Shown in pieces: positions 36,769-46,459 of a DNA stretch of 64,000 bases. How positions within the stretch are numbered: position 1 is the first letter of the stretch; each line of letters starts with the position of its first letter. The notes under the pieces are model-generated. The model was not told the origin of the DNA. It saw only the letters and a program-made list of their open reading frames with translations, and did no database searches. Source of the stretch: Idiomarina zobellii (GTDB lineage: Bacteria > Pseudomonadota > Gammaproteobacteria > Enterobacterales > Alteromonadaceae). The stretch lies in contig NZ_FNCB01000010.1 in assembly GCF_900100855.1 (NCBI RefSeq), positions 1 through 64,000 on the forward strand, written 5' to 3'. Made by a program: the position numbers and the translations under genes.

Positions 36769-37382
36769 GCTTTTTCCACCACGGAAGGTGGCATGCGTTC
36801 TGACAGTTGCGCCAGTTGCTGCTGAATTTCCCGATGCTTACCAGAATCACCTGTTACTGAATTGTGCAGCCAATGGTAGGCATTTTCGTAGTCATAAGGG
36901 CTGCCATGATCATTCAGTAAAATACTGGCAAAACGCTGCTGAGCACGAAGGTTTCCTAAAGAAGCGGCCTCACGCAAGTATAAAATAGCGCGTTCAATAT
37001 CCTGCTGTACGAGCCTTCCTTCATGATAGTAACGCCCCAGTTGCTCCAACGCCTCGACTAACCCCTGCTCTGCCGCTTTTTCCATATACAGCAAACCAAT
37101 TTTAGGGTCCCTGTCATAGCAAATACCCCATGCTTTCATATCGCCATAAAGAAATTGGTACGTCGGACGGCGTTCAAGCTCTGCCTGAGCCTCAATATCC
37201 TGGGCTAACTGACAACGGTCAACATCGCGAACCTGAGTAATGTGTTCATTTGTGGCAAACATTTCCACCAGCTCAGCATCAGAATATAGCTGAACCGCTT
37301 CTATGTCCTGAGACTTTGCAGGTAAGGCAAATAAGACACCGCTTAGTACGGCCGCGATTATCGCTGCTTTATGCCACGTCAT
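36750..37382 (-). CDS. motX: MotX, sodium-type flagellar T-ring protein
   Basis: MotX, with MotY, forms the periplasmic T ring that holds the Na+-driven PomA/PomB stators around the polar flagellar motor. The 210-aa protein has a signal peptide (about 1-24) and Sel1-type tetratricopeptide repeats from about residue 75. The family's strongest block, YQFLYGDMKAWGICYD, and the GSPYDYENAYHWLHNSVT block are clearly present. No other flagellar gene is nearby; motX is often solitary in Vibrio-like genomes. It follows coaX by 28 bases on the same strand and may be transcribed with it. Confidence 0.93.
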   Translation of the reverse strand: MTWHKAAIIAAVLSGVLFALPAKSQDIEAVQLYSDAELVEMFATNEHITQVRDVDRCQLAQDIEAQAELERRPTYQFLYGDMKAWGICYDRDPKIGLLYMEKAAEQGLVEALEQLGRYYHEGRLVQQDIERAILYLREAASLGNLRAQQRFASILLNDHGSPYDYENAYHWLHNSVTGDSGKHREIQQQLAQLSERMPPSVVEKAKRPLE

Positions 37383-37410
37383 GTTCTACTCCAGTTCGCT
37401 TAATCAGTCA

Positions 37411-38196
37411 CTACTGTCCGTTATCGGCACAAAGTCGTAAACCCTTAAAGGTTAAGTCATCAATGCGACAGATATTACCACTCAAATGAGAAGCCAGCTG
37501 TTCGCTGTCGCCACCGGTGACAACAACGGTAAACGCCTCATCGTTAAATAACGAGGGAGAGAGTTTGGCCGCCTCGTAAACAACCCCAATTAAGCTAGCC
37601 TCAATGCCATGCAGCATGCCTTCACGGGTACTGACCCCGGGCTCGAGTTTTGCCTGAGCGCTCTGCTCGATAGGCACGTTACCTAACTGCGCAGTGCCCT
37701 GACCAAGCGCATTCAGCATTAACTGCCGACCGGGTACTATCCAGCCGCCTAAATGTTGTCCGTCGCGGGTTAGCCAGTCCACAGTCAATGCCGTGCCGGC
37801 ATCAATAATAACCGCATGCCCGGTAATCGCTTTATGACAGCCTAACAAAGCCAACCAACGGTCAGCGCCTAAAGCTTCAGGCTTCTCCCGGTACGCGTTC
37901 ACCACCCCTAACTGAGTCGCGCGAGTACGTTGCCAGCGCACGTTAATTCCAAGTTCGGCCAGCGACTGATTCAATGTATCAACCACCTGCACAGACGCCA
38001 CGCTCACCCCTAGAGCTTCTTTGGTGTCTTCGAGTTGTTCACTGTTAATAACACCCAGCAAAATATCCTTTAACGAGCGACTTAAATCATTCAACCAATG
38101 TTGATGCTCAATAGCCCCCAGCCACTGAATAGAGTCAGTATGCTTGTCCCACCAAGCGAACTTACACCGTGTGTTACCAGCGTCAATGAGTAGCAT
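37411..38196 (-). CDS. coaX: Type III pantothenate kinase CoaX
   Basis: CoaX phosphorylates pantothenate, the first step of coenzyme A synthesis; the type III enzyme is not inhibited by CoA. The 261-aa protein has the ATP-binding motif LLIDAGNTRCKFAWW, a GADRWLALLG block near 102-111 and the second phosphate motif IIDAGTALTVDWL. As in many genomes it lies directly after birA (nine bases). It is the third gene of a murB-birA-coaX-motX series on the minus strand. A separate coaA gene elsewhere cannot be excluded. Confidence 0.95.
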   Translation of the reverse strand: MLLIDAGNTRCKFAWWDKHTDSIQWLGAIEHQHWLNDLSRSLKDILLGVINSEQLEDTKEALGVSVASVQVVDTLNQSLAELGINVRWQRTRATQLGVVNAYREKPEALGADRWLALLGCHKAITGHAVIIDAGTALTVDWLTRDGQHLGGWIVPGRQLMLNALGQGTAQLGNVPIEQSAQAKLEPGVSTREGMLHGIEASLIGVVYEAAKLSPSLFNDEAFTVVVTGGDSEQLASHLSGNICRIDDLTFKGLRLCADNGQ

Positions 38197-38205
38197 CTAA
38201 TGTCC

Positions 38206-39189
38206 CTACTGTTGTAATCGTAAACTAATTTCACCGCCGAAGTAGCGCTTCACGCCGGTCTCGTCCTGCACCAGCAAGGCACCGTTTTCATCGATACCAC
38301 GGCAGGTCCCGACACATTCGCGCTGCCCCATAACGAGACGTACCGGCTTATCGAGAAATTGGTCATAAGCACGCCAGCGTTCCTGGAATACACTGAGCCC
38401 TGCCGCATCATATTCCGACAAGCACGCAAGAACCGAATCTCTAACCCGTGCCGCTATCAGGTTGCGGGACATGATAGTGGGTATTTCACTGCTTATATCA
38501 GTCCATGCCTGGTCAATATGTTGCGCCACACTTTCCGGCATTTTCAGGTTAATCCCAATGCCAATAATGCTGTGCGCAGATCCGTCCGCCAGTGTTTCTA
38601 AGTCAACTAAAATACCAGACACTTTTTTGCCTTTTATATAGACATCATTCGGCCACTTTAGACCAACACCTTCAATTCCCAGGGACCCAAAACACTCGGC
38701 TAAGGCTACACCAACGGCCAGACTCAAGCCCATAGCACCGTGTATGCCCTCTGCCAGGGGCCAGTAAACACTGAAATATAAGTTACTTCCAAATGGCGAT
38801 ATCCAGCGCTTACCCCGCCTTCCCCTGCCTGCTGTCTGAGCTTCTGCAAACACCGAATACCCGGCCGCTAACTTTTGTTCCTGCGCCAGCAGTTTGAGCT
38901 CATCATTACTTGAGTCGACAACCGAATAAACCGCAAAATCAGGTTCGTTACTGAAGTGCTCAGTGGCTTGTTTTATCTTTTCTTTGTCCAGCAGCTCCAG
39001 CTGCTGAGACAGTTTGTAACCTTTACCGCTAACCGAAAAAAGTTCGAGACCGAGCTCTTCTAACTTATGAATATGCTGGTTCACCGCCGCTCTGGAAATG
39101 CTCAACTGCTCCCCCAGCGACTGACCGGAGTGAAATTCGCCATCTGATAATTGCTGAATCAGCTGATCAAGTCGCTGTGACTGCTTCAT
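38206..39189 (-). CDS. birA: Biotin-protein ligase / biotin operon repressor BirA
   Basis: BirA attaches biotin to the carboxyl-carrier protein and, as biotinyl-AMP complex, represses biotin genes. Residues 1-65 are a winged helix-turn-helix (EFHSGQSLGEQLSISRAAV), so this is the bifunctional form. The ligase domain carries GRGRRGKRWISPFG, the biotinyl-AMP loop, and a C-terminal SH3-like domain. The start at 39189 (327 codons) aligns with other BirA N-termini and has AAGGAACG upstream. A start at 39228 would add 13 residues and overlap murB. Confidence 0.94.
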   Translation of the reverse strand: MKQSQRLDQLIQQLSDGEFHSGQSLGEQLSISRAAVNQHIHKLEELGLELFSVSGKGYKLSQQLELLDKEKIKQATEHFSNEPDFAVYSVVDSSNDELKLLAQEQKLAAGYSVFAEAQTAGRGRRGKRWISPFGSNLYFSVYWPLAEGIHGAMGLSLAVGVALAECFGSLGIEGVGLKWPNDVYIKGKKVSGILVDLETLADGSAHSIIGIGINLKMPESVAQHIDQAWTDISSEIPTIMSRNLIAARVRDSVLACLSEYDAAGLSVFQERWRAYDQFLDKPVRLVMGQRECVGTCRGIDENGALLVQDETGVKRYFGGEISLRLQQ

Positions 39190-39217
39190 TATGCTCGTTC
39201 CTTGTTCTTTGAAGCGT

Positions 39218-40207
39218 TCATAAGTCAATGAGTCCGTGAGCGCCTACCAGCCGAACTTCCGGCTCAAGTGTGACGCCCGTTACTTCAAAGACTCTGTCTT
39301 GAATTTCTTGCGCTAACGCCACTAACTCAGAGCCCTGAGCTTGGCCGTTATTAATTAGGACCAAAGCTTGTTGAGGGTTAACGCCAACATTCCCCACCGA
39401 CAATGATTTCAAACCCAGTTTGTCGATAAGCCACCCCGCCGCCAGCTTCACTGAGCTGTCAGAAACAGGGTACGAGACTAATCCGGGCAGTTTAGCCTCC
39501 AGCGCTTTTAAGTGCTCCACCGATACCACCGGATTTTTAAAGAAACTGCCGGCATTGGGTGTCACAGCGGGATCCGGTAGTTTCCGCTGGCGAGTTTCAA
39601 TCACTTTGTCAAAGACAGCCTGTGCAGTCACCGGCGCAGACAGTTCATTTAGCGGTGCGTAATGCGTCACCGGCTGCCACTTTTTAGGCAAAAGAAAGCT
39701 GACTTCGGTGATAAGCCAGCGGCCCGGCGTTTGTTTGAAAATACTGTCGCGATATCCAAACTCACAGTCCGAAGGCGTAAAATAAGCCCAGTGACGTTTT
39801 TCAACGTCCCATGCGGTCACCAGCTCAATGAACTGCGATACTTCAACACCATAAGCGCCAATATTTTGCACAGGTGCGGCTCCGACAGAGCCAGGGATCA
39901 GCGCCAGGTTTTCCAGCCCATTAATATCCATTGAGCGCAACTGCGACACCAGCTCATGCCAGTTTTCTCCGCCTGCAACCGTTACCCTTGTGTACTCAGG
40001 GAAGTCGTCAACTTGAACACCTTTCAGGGCATTATGGATAACCGTCCCCTGGAAGTCTTCAATAAACGCCGTATTACTTCCTTCGCCTAATAGGTACCAA
40101 GGCTCTTGCGGTTCCAGTGTCATAAGATTATCGGCACTGTTCACCTCAACGAAGTCGAAACACTGTGCCGGCAGACGAAATGTGTGTAAATTCGATAAAT
40201 CCCTCAA
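39218..40207 (-). CDS. murB: UDP-N-acetylenolpyruvoylglucosamine reductase MurB
   Basis: MurB reduces UDP-GlcNAc-enolpyruvate to UDP-N-acetylmuramic acid with NADPH and FAD. The 329-aa protein is a type I MurB, with the FAD motif YLLGEGSNTAF, the LIPGSVGAAPVQNIGAYGVE block near residues 103-122 and the catalytic NAGSFFKNP near 219-227. It starts the murB-birA-coaX block. A 28-base gap separates it from the preferred birA start. Confidence 0.96.
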   Translation of the reverse strand: MRDLSNLHTFRLPAQCFDFVEVNSADNLMTLEPQEPWYLLGEGSNTAFIEDFQGTVIHNALKGVQVDDFPEYTRVTVAGGENWHELVSQLRSMDINGLENLALIPGSVGAAPVQNIGAYGVEVSQFIELVTAWDVEKRHWAYFTPSDCEFGYRDSIFKQTPGRWLITEVSFLLPKKWQPVTHYAPLNELSAPVTAQAVFDKVIETRQRKLPDPAVTPNAGSFFKNPVVSVEHLKALEAKLPGLVSYPVSDSSVKLAAGWLIDKLGLKSLSVGNVGVNPQQALVLINNGQAQGSELVALAQEIQDRVFEVTGVTLEPEVRLVGAHGLIDL

Positions 40208-40230
40208 GCGAGGCCTCGTAATATTGCGGG

Positions 40231-43200
40231 TTATTTTCGCATGCTAATATATTTCAAAAACGCTTTTAACGCAGCCGGTTTTACGGGTTTTGGTAAAAAC
40301 TGCAGGCCTAATTTTCGTGCGGATTGTTTCACCGCGTCATCACTCATGGCTGTCACTAACGCGGTGGGCACTTTACGCTGCCACTGTTCCCACAAAGTTT
40401 CAGCCAACGACAGGCCGTCCCCGTCGCCTAACTGATAATCAACCAGTATGCCGTGCGGCGGCTCATCAGGGGTGCTCTTAGCGTAATCAACCGCCTTAGC
40501 AAAACTATTGAAGGTTACCGCTTCGCAGTCCCATTTATTCAGCAATGCACTCACCGCATTCAGGTTTTCATTGTCGTCGTCCACAACCAATAAGCGTAAT
40601 GACGCATTGGGTCCCTCATCGAGCTTACGTTTCGGTTTATCAATAACTTGAGCTGCATTGCCCAAAGGCACTCTAACCGAAAACCGCGAGCCTTCGCCTT
40701 CAACAGAGGTCACTTCCACGTCACAGCCCAGTTGCTCACCCATGCGCTGAGCTACACTTAAGCCTAATCCGACGCCTTCAACGTTCTGATTCTGAATACG
40801 GTAGAACGCATCAAAAACCTTATCTTGCTGTTGCGCGGCTATACCAGGGCCGGTATCCCAAACCGATATCTCCAGTTCATCGCCTTTTTTACGAACGCCC
40901 AATAAAACGCTGCCTTTTGGGGTGTACTTAATCGCATTAGAAAGGAAGTTTTGTACAATACGCCGCAAGTACGTTGGGTCCGTAAATACCGGCCGGTCGA
41001 CATAAAAGGCTCTGAAGTCCAACTGTTTTTGATCGGCCAGCACCGCATACTCTTCCACCAACGGCTTAAGAACCGAGCTTAGTTGCACATGCCGGAATTT
41101 AGGCTGCAACGCCCCCTGGTCCATTTTGGCAATGGAAAGCAGCGTAGAAAGCAAATGTTCGGTTGAGCCAAGCGCCGTATCGAGCTTACCCAATAACTGC
41201 TGGTTTTTATCAGACAGCTCTTTTTCATGTATCGCCGACAAATACAGGCGTGCAGCATTCAATGGCTGCAATATGTCATGGCTGGCAAGCGCCAGAAAAC
41301 GTGTTTTTGAGGCATTTGCGGCCTCGGCTTCCGCTTTGGCTTTCTTAAGTTCCTCTTCCACCTCGCGCCGCCGGTCAATTTCTGCCGTTAACTCTTGGTT
41401 TATTTCACGGATTTCCTGTGTGCGTACGTCGACGCGTTGCTCAAGGTCGATATTGGCATCTTCAAGTGCCTGCTGGGTTTCAACGTGTTCAGTAATGTCC
41501 GTAAAACTGGTGACAAAGCCGCCAGTGGGTAATGGGTTCCCGACCATTTCGATGACACGACCGTCGGCTCGTCGGCGAATGAACCGATGCGCTGACCCCA
41601 TTTGCATGTACCGCAAACGCTTATTAACAAGCTCATCGACGTCGCCCGGACCACACTCGCCCCGTTCCGCATTGTAGCGAATGAGAGTGGCAATTGGCTG
41701 CCCCGGTTTCACCATGCCTTCCGGATACTCAAACAAATCTAAATAGCGTTTATTCCAGGCAACCAACCTTAGGTCAGCGTCAACCACGCTAATACCCTGT
41801 GCCAGATTCTCAAGCGAGCTAAACAAAATAGACTGCTGGGTTTGCAGTGCCTGTGTCGTGTCATCGAAAAAGTGCACCACTTCTTCTAAGTTAAGCTGTT
41901 TATCGCGTAATGCCGCATCGACCAACGAGCGCGCCGTTGCTGACCCAAGAACACCGGCAATGGCTCGCTCTACAAAACTAATAAAGGACTGGTCTGCCAG
42001 CTCTTCTGGCAATAACTCTTTATCTTCTGGCTGCTGAAAGTACTGCATGAGCTGTTGTGCACGTTGGCCACCTAAGAAGGTTTTCAGCAACAGCATCATA
42101 TCTGCGTTGGTTGCGTTATAGTCTTTATGCAGATGTTGCTGTTCCGGCAGTTGAGCTTTCGGTTTTACAAAAGCGGTTGCCTGAATGCGATCCACCAGTC
42201 TGGGTCGGGCCAACAACGAAAATGCGATAAAGCCAAACGCGTTCAGCGCCAACGATACAACGGTGCCCCGGGTTATAATTTCAACGTCGGTGAGCTCGGG
42301 GTAAGAATACAGCGGAATTAGCACCGCTAGCACCCAACCAATAGACCCCGCGCCAAGCCCCGCATAAACACCGCGAGCGTGCCCTTTTCGCCAATACAAA
42401 GCCCCCAGTAATGCCGGTAATAGCTGCAATACCAGCGAGAACGCTAGCAAGCCGATACTGACCAGATTGGTCTGTGCCGCCCAGAAGTAGTAACAAAAGA
42501 ACGACAGCACCATTGTAACGGCAATAGCGACTCGACGAATGAGTAGCAGCGCCCGGTCATATTCGCGTTTACGTTGCTTTAACGGCAGCTTAGAGTCTCG
42601 TTGCAGCAGTATCGGCATGATAACGTCGTTGGTTATCATGGTACTTAACGTAACCGACGCAATAATCACCATGGCGGTAGCCGCAGAAATACCGCCGATA
42701 AAGATAATGAGCGACAACCACAGTTGGTCTTTAAGCAAAGGTAACTGCAATGAGAACGTTGAGCCGTCGCCGTTATTACCTAAGAAGAAACTGCCCGCAA
42801 TGGCAATAGGAATAATAGCCGCAGCGGTCAGGCTAAGATAAAGAGGAAACCCCCAACGGGCAGTTTTTAAATGCCGAGTGTCGACGTTATCGACCACCGC
42901 CACATGAAACTGTCGGGGCAGACATAAAATCGCCCCCGCAGCCATTAGCGTTTGAACAATAAACTCAAACTCACCAAACTTGGCAAAAGACCACTGCGGA
43001 GCAGATACAGAAGTAAAGTTACTCAGTAACGACGGTGAAGGGTTCTCAGCAATAAGCGTCCAGGCAAACACTGCGGCAGCCATTAACGCCACCAGTTTTA
43101 TCATCGACTCAACCGCAATAGCTAAAATCATGCCACTGCGATACTCAGTAACTTCCACGTGGCGTGTACCAAAGAGCATGGCAAATATGGCCATTAAAGC

Positions 43201-43686
43201 TGCTGCACCCAGCTCTTTAATTGAAAATTCAGACATGACACCGGTGCTCTCTGTCAGCACCGAAAAGCTCACACCCACCGCTTTTAGTTGCAAAGCGATA
43301 TAAGGAATAATAGCTGTGGCGGCGATGGCTGTAACCGCAACGGCCAAACGCCTGCGTTTACCGAAACGAGATGAGATAAAATCGGCAATCGAGGTGATAT
43401 TTTGCTGTTTACTGACCGAAACCAGTTTCTCTAAAACTCGAATGCCAAAAATAAAGAGTAAAATGGGCCCCAACAAAATGGGGAAAAACGCCCAACCCTC
43501 GGTGGCCGCATTACCCACAGCGCCATAGTAAGTCCAGGAGGTGCAATAAATGGCCAATGACATGGAGTAGATCATTGGCTTGTGGCTGATTTTATTCGCC
43601 CAGGATCCTAAACGATCACCCCAGGTCGCAATGGCGAACAGAAAAATGACATACGCCAGTGAGGCGAATACCAGCAGCCAGGTCAT
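40231..43686 (-). CDS. crbS: CrbS-type hybrid histidine kinase with Na+/solute symporter domain
   Basis: A 1151-aa membrane sensor. Residues 1-500 form a sodium/solute symporter (SLC5-like) domain of about 13 helices. A STAC-like linker and a PAS domain follow, then a coiled coil. The histidine-kinase core has phosphorylated His803 in ASHDILQPL and the ATP-binding N box NAIKYTP. The C-terminal receiver domain has Asp1083 in LVDYQLGDG and Lys in FLPKPVKP. This layout matches CrbS of Vibrio cholerae, which with CrbR activates acs to scavenge acetate. Its start overlaps the crbR stop by four bases. Transport by the symporter domain is not demonstrated. Confidence 0.92.
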   Translation of the reverse strand: MTWLLVFASLAYVIFLFAIATWGDRLGSWANKISHKPMIYSMSLAIYCTSWTYYGAVGNAATEGWAFFPILLGPILLFIFGIRVLEKLVSVSKQQNITSIADFISSRFGKRRRLAVAVTAIAATAIIPYIALQLKAVGVSFSVLTESTGVMSEFSIKELGAAALMAIFAMLFGTRHVEVTEYRSGMILAIAVESMIKLVALMAAAVFAWTLIAENPSPSLLSNFTSVSAPQWSFAKFGEFEFIVQTLMAAGAILCLPRQFHVAVVDNVDTRHLKTARWGFPLYLSLTAAAIIPIAIAGSFFLGNNGDGSTFSLQLPLLKDQLWLSLIIFIGGISAATAMVIIASVTLSTMITNDVIMPILLQRDSKLPLKQRKREYDRALLLIRRVAIAVTMVLSFFCYYFWAAQTNLVSIGLLAFSLVLQLLPALLGALYWRKGHARGVYAGLGAGSIGWVLAVLIPLYSYPELTDVEIITRGTVVSLALNAFGFIAFSLLARPRLVDRIQATAFVKPKAQLPEQQHLHKDYNATNADMMLLLKTFLGGQRAQQLMQYFQQPEDKELLPEELADQSFISFVERAIAGVLGSATARSLVDAALRDKQLNLEEVVHFFDDTTQALQTQQSILFSSLENLAQGISVVDADLRLVAWNKRYLDLFEYPEGMVKPGQPIATLIRYNAERGECGPGDVDELVNKRLRYMQMGSAHRFIRRRADGRVIEMVGNPLPTGGFVTSFTDITEHVETQQALEDANIDLEQRVDVRTQEIREINQELTAEIDRRREVEEELKKAKAEAEAANASKTRFLALASHDILQPLNAARLYLSAIHEKELSDKNQQLLGKLDTALGSTEHLLSTLLSIAKMDQGALQPKFRHVQLSSVLKPLVEEYAVLADQKQLDFRAFYVDRPVFTDPTYLRRIVQNFLSNAIKYTPKGSVLLGVRKKGDELEISVWDTGPGIAAQQQDKVFDAFYRIQNQNVEGVGLGLSVAQRMGEQLGCDVEVTSVEGEGSRFSVRVPLGNAAQVIDKPKRKLDEGPNASLRLLVVDDDNENLNAVSALLNKWDCEAVTFNSFAKAVDYAKSTPDEPPHGILVDYQLGDGDGLSLAETLWEQWQRKVPTALVTAMSDDAVKQSARKLGLQFLPKPVKPAALKAFLKYISMRK

Positions 43687-44315
43687 AACTGCAGACGTTC
43701 AGCGACCAGTACGGCTTGAGTACGGCTATAAACTCCGAGTTTACGGAAAATTGCCGTAATGTGAGCTTTGACAGTCGCTTCAGTAATATTTAACTGATAA
43801 GCGATTTGTTTGTTTAGTAGGCCTTCGTGTAAAAAATGAAGTACGCGGTATTGCTGCGGTGTCAATTCAGACACTTTACGCGCCAACTCCTGGTCTTCGT
43901 CAGATATGACATCCAGGCGCTCGCGGGACTCTTTAGGCACCCAGGTTTCGCCTTGCAAAATTGTGTCTATCGCTTCTGCTATTTCCACTGACGGCAATGA
44001 CTTAGGAATAAACCCCAGCGCCCCAAAACCAATACATTTAGCAACAATTGACGCATCTTCACTGCCGGAAATGATAGCAACAGGCAATAACGGATAGTCT
44101 TCACGGACTCGAATAAGGCCGTATAAATCGCCACTGCCGGGCATATGCAAATCGAGCAGCAATAAGTCGACATCGTCGTCTTTGTTTAACGCCGCTAGTG
44201 TCGAATCCAGGTCTTCGGCTTCGCGTAAGGTAAGCTCAGAAAAGTGATTCGCGAGAGCGCCTTGCAGCGCCTCGCGAAACAGTGGGTGGTCATCTGCGAT
44301 TAAAAATTTCGCCAT
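43683..44315 (-). CDS. crbR: CrbR-type LuxR-family response regulator
   Basis: A 210-aa response regulator with an N-terminal receiver domain, the phosphorylated Asp55 in LLLLDLHMPG, and a LuxR/NarL-type helix-turn-helix at about residues 145-205 (LTPQQYRVLHFL; NKQIAYQL). It is the probable partner of the hybrid kinase that overlaps it downstream and is 21 bases downstream of acs. In Vibrio cholerae CrbR directly raises acs expression. If the system acts here likewise, acs-crbR-crbS forms a self-reinforcing operon. Confidence 0.92.
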   Translation of the reverse strand: MAKFLIADDHPLFREALQGALANHFSELTLREAEDLDSTLAALNKDDDVDLLLLDLHMPGSGDLYGLIRVREDYPLLPVAIISGSEDASIVAKCIGFGALGFIPKSLPSVEIAEAIDTILQGETWVPKESRERLDVISDEDQELARKVSELTPQQYRVLHFLHEGLLNKQIAYQLNITEATVKAHITAIFRKLGVYSRTQAVLVAERLQL

Positions 44316-44336
44316 GAGATTCCAAATTAAGTGACA

Positions 44337-46277
44337 TTATTTATTCATTCGATTCTCTATCAATGAATCTACCACACTTGGATCAGCAAGCGTAGAGGTG
44401 TCACCGAGATTCTCATACTCATTAGCAGCAATCTTACGCAGAATACGACGCATGATCTTTCCTGAACGTGTTTTCGGCAAACCCGTCGTCCAGTGAATCA
44501 GGTCAGGGGTTGCAATTGGGCTTAATTCAGAGCGAACCCAGTTACGTACTTCTTTGGTTAATTCATCGGTTACTTCCACACCCTCCACTGGGGTAATGTA
44601 CACGTAAATACCCTGACCTTTTAAGTCATGCGGATAACCTACTACAGCCGCTTCAGCCACCGATTTATGAGCAACCAATGCGCTTTCAATTTCAGCCGTA
44701 CCCAAACGGTGTCCCGATACATTCAGAACGTCATCCATGCGGCCGGTTATCCAGTAGTAACCATCGGCGTCACGACGCGCGCCATCACCACTGAAGTAAC
44801 GGTTCTTGAAAGTCGAAAAGTAGGTTTGCTCAAAGCGCTCATGGTCACCCCATAAGGTGCGCATCTGACCCGGCCAGGAGTCTTTTATAACCAGGCCACC
44901 TTCGGCTTCACCTTCCTGAATATTACCTTCGCTATCAACCAGCGCTGGCTGAATACCAAAGAAAGGACGGGTCGCAGACCCTGGTTTCAAATCAGTAGCC
45001 CCCGGCAGCGGAGTAATTAAAATACCTCCGTTCTCAGTTTGCCACCAGGTATCCATAATTGGACATTTACCGTTACCAATAGCGCGGTGGTACCACTCCC
45101 AAGCTTCTGGGTTAATCGGTTCACCAACACTGCCCAAAATACGTAAGCTTTCGCGGGTCGAGGTTTTCGCTGCCTCGTCACCTTTTGCCATTAACGCACG
45201 AATTGCTGTTGGTGCCGTATAAAGAATATTTACTTTGTGTTTATCAACAATTTCGCCAATACGGCCAACACCCGGGTAGGTAGGAACACCTTCAAACATC
45301 AGTGTGGTTGCACCGTTTGCCAGCGGGCCGTAAACAATATACGAGTGACCTGTAATCCAACCGACATCGGCTGCACACCAGTAAACATCGTCATCGTGAT
45401 AGTCGAAGACATACTCATGCGTCATTGACGCATACACCATGTAACCACCGGTAGTATGCACAACCCCTTTCGGTTTTCCGGTCGAGCCGGACGTGTAAAG
45501 AATGAACAGCGGGTCTTCAGCGTTCATCACTTCTGCCTGGCATTCATCACTGACATCGCCAATCAACTCATGCCACCAAACGTCACGGCCTTCTGTCCAA
45601 TCAACTTTGCCTTCGGTAACACGGCATACAATGCTGTGCTCTAATGAAGGGCAAGCGCCCTCAGACAAGGCTTTATCCACATTGGCTTTCAAACCAATAG
45701 TGCTGCCGCCACGACGACCTTCGTCGGCGGTAATTATAGCTTTTGCCTGACAGTCGTTAATGCGGTCGGCAATAGCATTTGGTGAGAAACCGCCAAAGAT
45801 AACGGAATGAACCGCGCCAATCCGCGCACAGGCCAACATGGCATAAGCCGCTTCCGGAACCATTGGCATGTAAATAGCGACCCGGTCACCTTTACCAATA
45901 CCTAATTTTTTCAGGCCATTAGCAAAACGGGATACCTCTTTATGTAGCTCGCGGTAGGTGATGTGTTTGTCTACACTAGGGTCGTCGCCTTCCCAGATAA
46001 TGGCTGTTTTATCAGCTTTGTCCGCAAGGTGGCGGTCGACACAGTTATAACAAGCGTTTAAAGTGCCGTCCTCGTACCATTTGATGCTGACTTTACCCGA
46101 TTCAAACGTTGTATTTTTGACTTTGTTATAGGGTGTGAACCAAGTAATGCGCTTTCCGTGTTCACTCCAAAAACCTTCAGGATCGTCTACTGACTGTTGG
46201 TAAAGTTTCTTATAACCGTCATTATCGATTTTGGCTTTAGCTTTGATATGTTCAGGAACTGAATACAGTTGCGACAT
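44337..46277 (-). CDS. acs: Acetyl-CoA synthetase
   Basis: Acs converts acetate, ATP and CoA to acetyl-CoA through an acetyl-AMP intermediate, allowing growth on low acetate. The start at 46277 has AAGGAGGAAGAGG upstream and gives 646 aa; a longer in-frame start at 46337 lacks such a site. Signature motifs: [12 protein letters not shown] (ATP binding), [30 protein letters not shown] and the C-terminal [11 protein letters not shown] with the acetylatable Lys. It heads an operon with crbR and crbS. A palindrome at 46341-46354 lies 64 bases upstream. Confidence 0.97.
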   Translation of the reverse strand: MSQLYSVPEHIKAKAKIDNDGYKKLYQQSVDDPEGFWSEHGKRITWFTPYNKVKNTTFESGKVSIKWYEDGTLNACYNCVDRHLADKADKTAIIWEGDDPSVDKHITYRELHKEVSRFANGLKKLGIGKGDRVAIYMPMVPEAAYAMLACARIGAVHSVIFGGFSPNAIADRINDCQAKAIITADEGRRGGSTIGLKANVDKALSEGACPSLEHSIVCRVTEGKVDWTEGRDVWWHELIGDVSDECQAEVMNAEDPLFILYTSGSTGKPKGVVHTTGGYMVYASMTHEYVFDYHDDDVYWCAADVGWITGHSYIVYGPLANGATTLMFEGVPTYPGVGRIGEIVDKHKVNILYTAPTAIRALMAKGDEAAKTSTRESLRILGSVGEPINPEAWEWYHRAIGNGKCPIMDTWWQTENGGILITPLPGATDLKPGSATRPFFGIQPALVDSEGNIQEGEAEGGLVIKDSWPGQMRTLWGDHERFEQTYFSTFKNRYFSGDGARRDADGYYWITGRMDDVLNVSGHRLGTAEIESALVAHKSVAEAAVVGYPHDLKGQGIYVYITPVEGVEVTDELTKEVRNWVRSELSPIATPDLIHWTTGLPKTRSGKIMRRILRKIAANEYENLGDTSTLADPSVVDSLIENRMNK

Positions 46278-46340
46278 TACCTCTTCCTCCTTATTCGCAA
46301 GATGGTATCTGTTGTACGTTTTAAAGGGCTTAAACACTAT

Positions 46341-46354
46341 TAGACCATAGTCTA
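46341..46354. promoter_or_regulatory. Palindrome TAGAC-cata-GTCTA, candidate CrbR site
   Basis: A perfect 5-bp inverted repeat with a 4-base spacer, TAGACCATAGTCTA, lies in the 182-base divergent region between acs and the porin gene, about 64 bases before acs and 106 before the porin. LuxR/NarL-type regulators such as CrbR bind repeats of this form. That CrbR binds here is an inference. Confidence 0.5.
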
Positions 46355-46459
46355 GATTGATAAAAATTGACCAGTTAACGAGAATTAACAGCGTTTATCT
46401 TTGGCATAACAATAAAATGCACGATCAAAACGAACACTTGGCTTACAGGGGAGAACACC

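Noticed and set aside
41126-41677. 183-codon plus-strand frame inside crbS
   Set aside because: Antisense shadow; low-complexity Ser/Arg composition is typical of such shadows.
46278-46337. Extended N-terminus of acetyl-CoA synthetase from 46337
   Set aside because: The ATG at 46277 has AAGGAGG upstream and matches the usual Acs N-terminus; the extra 20 residues are not conserved.
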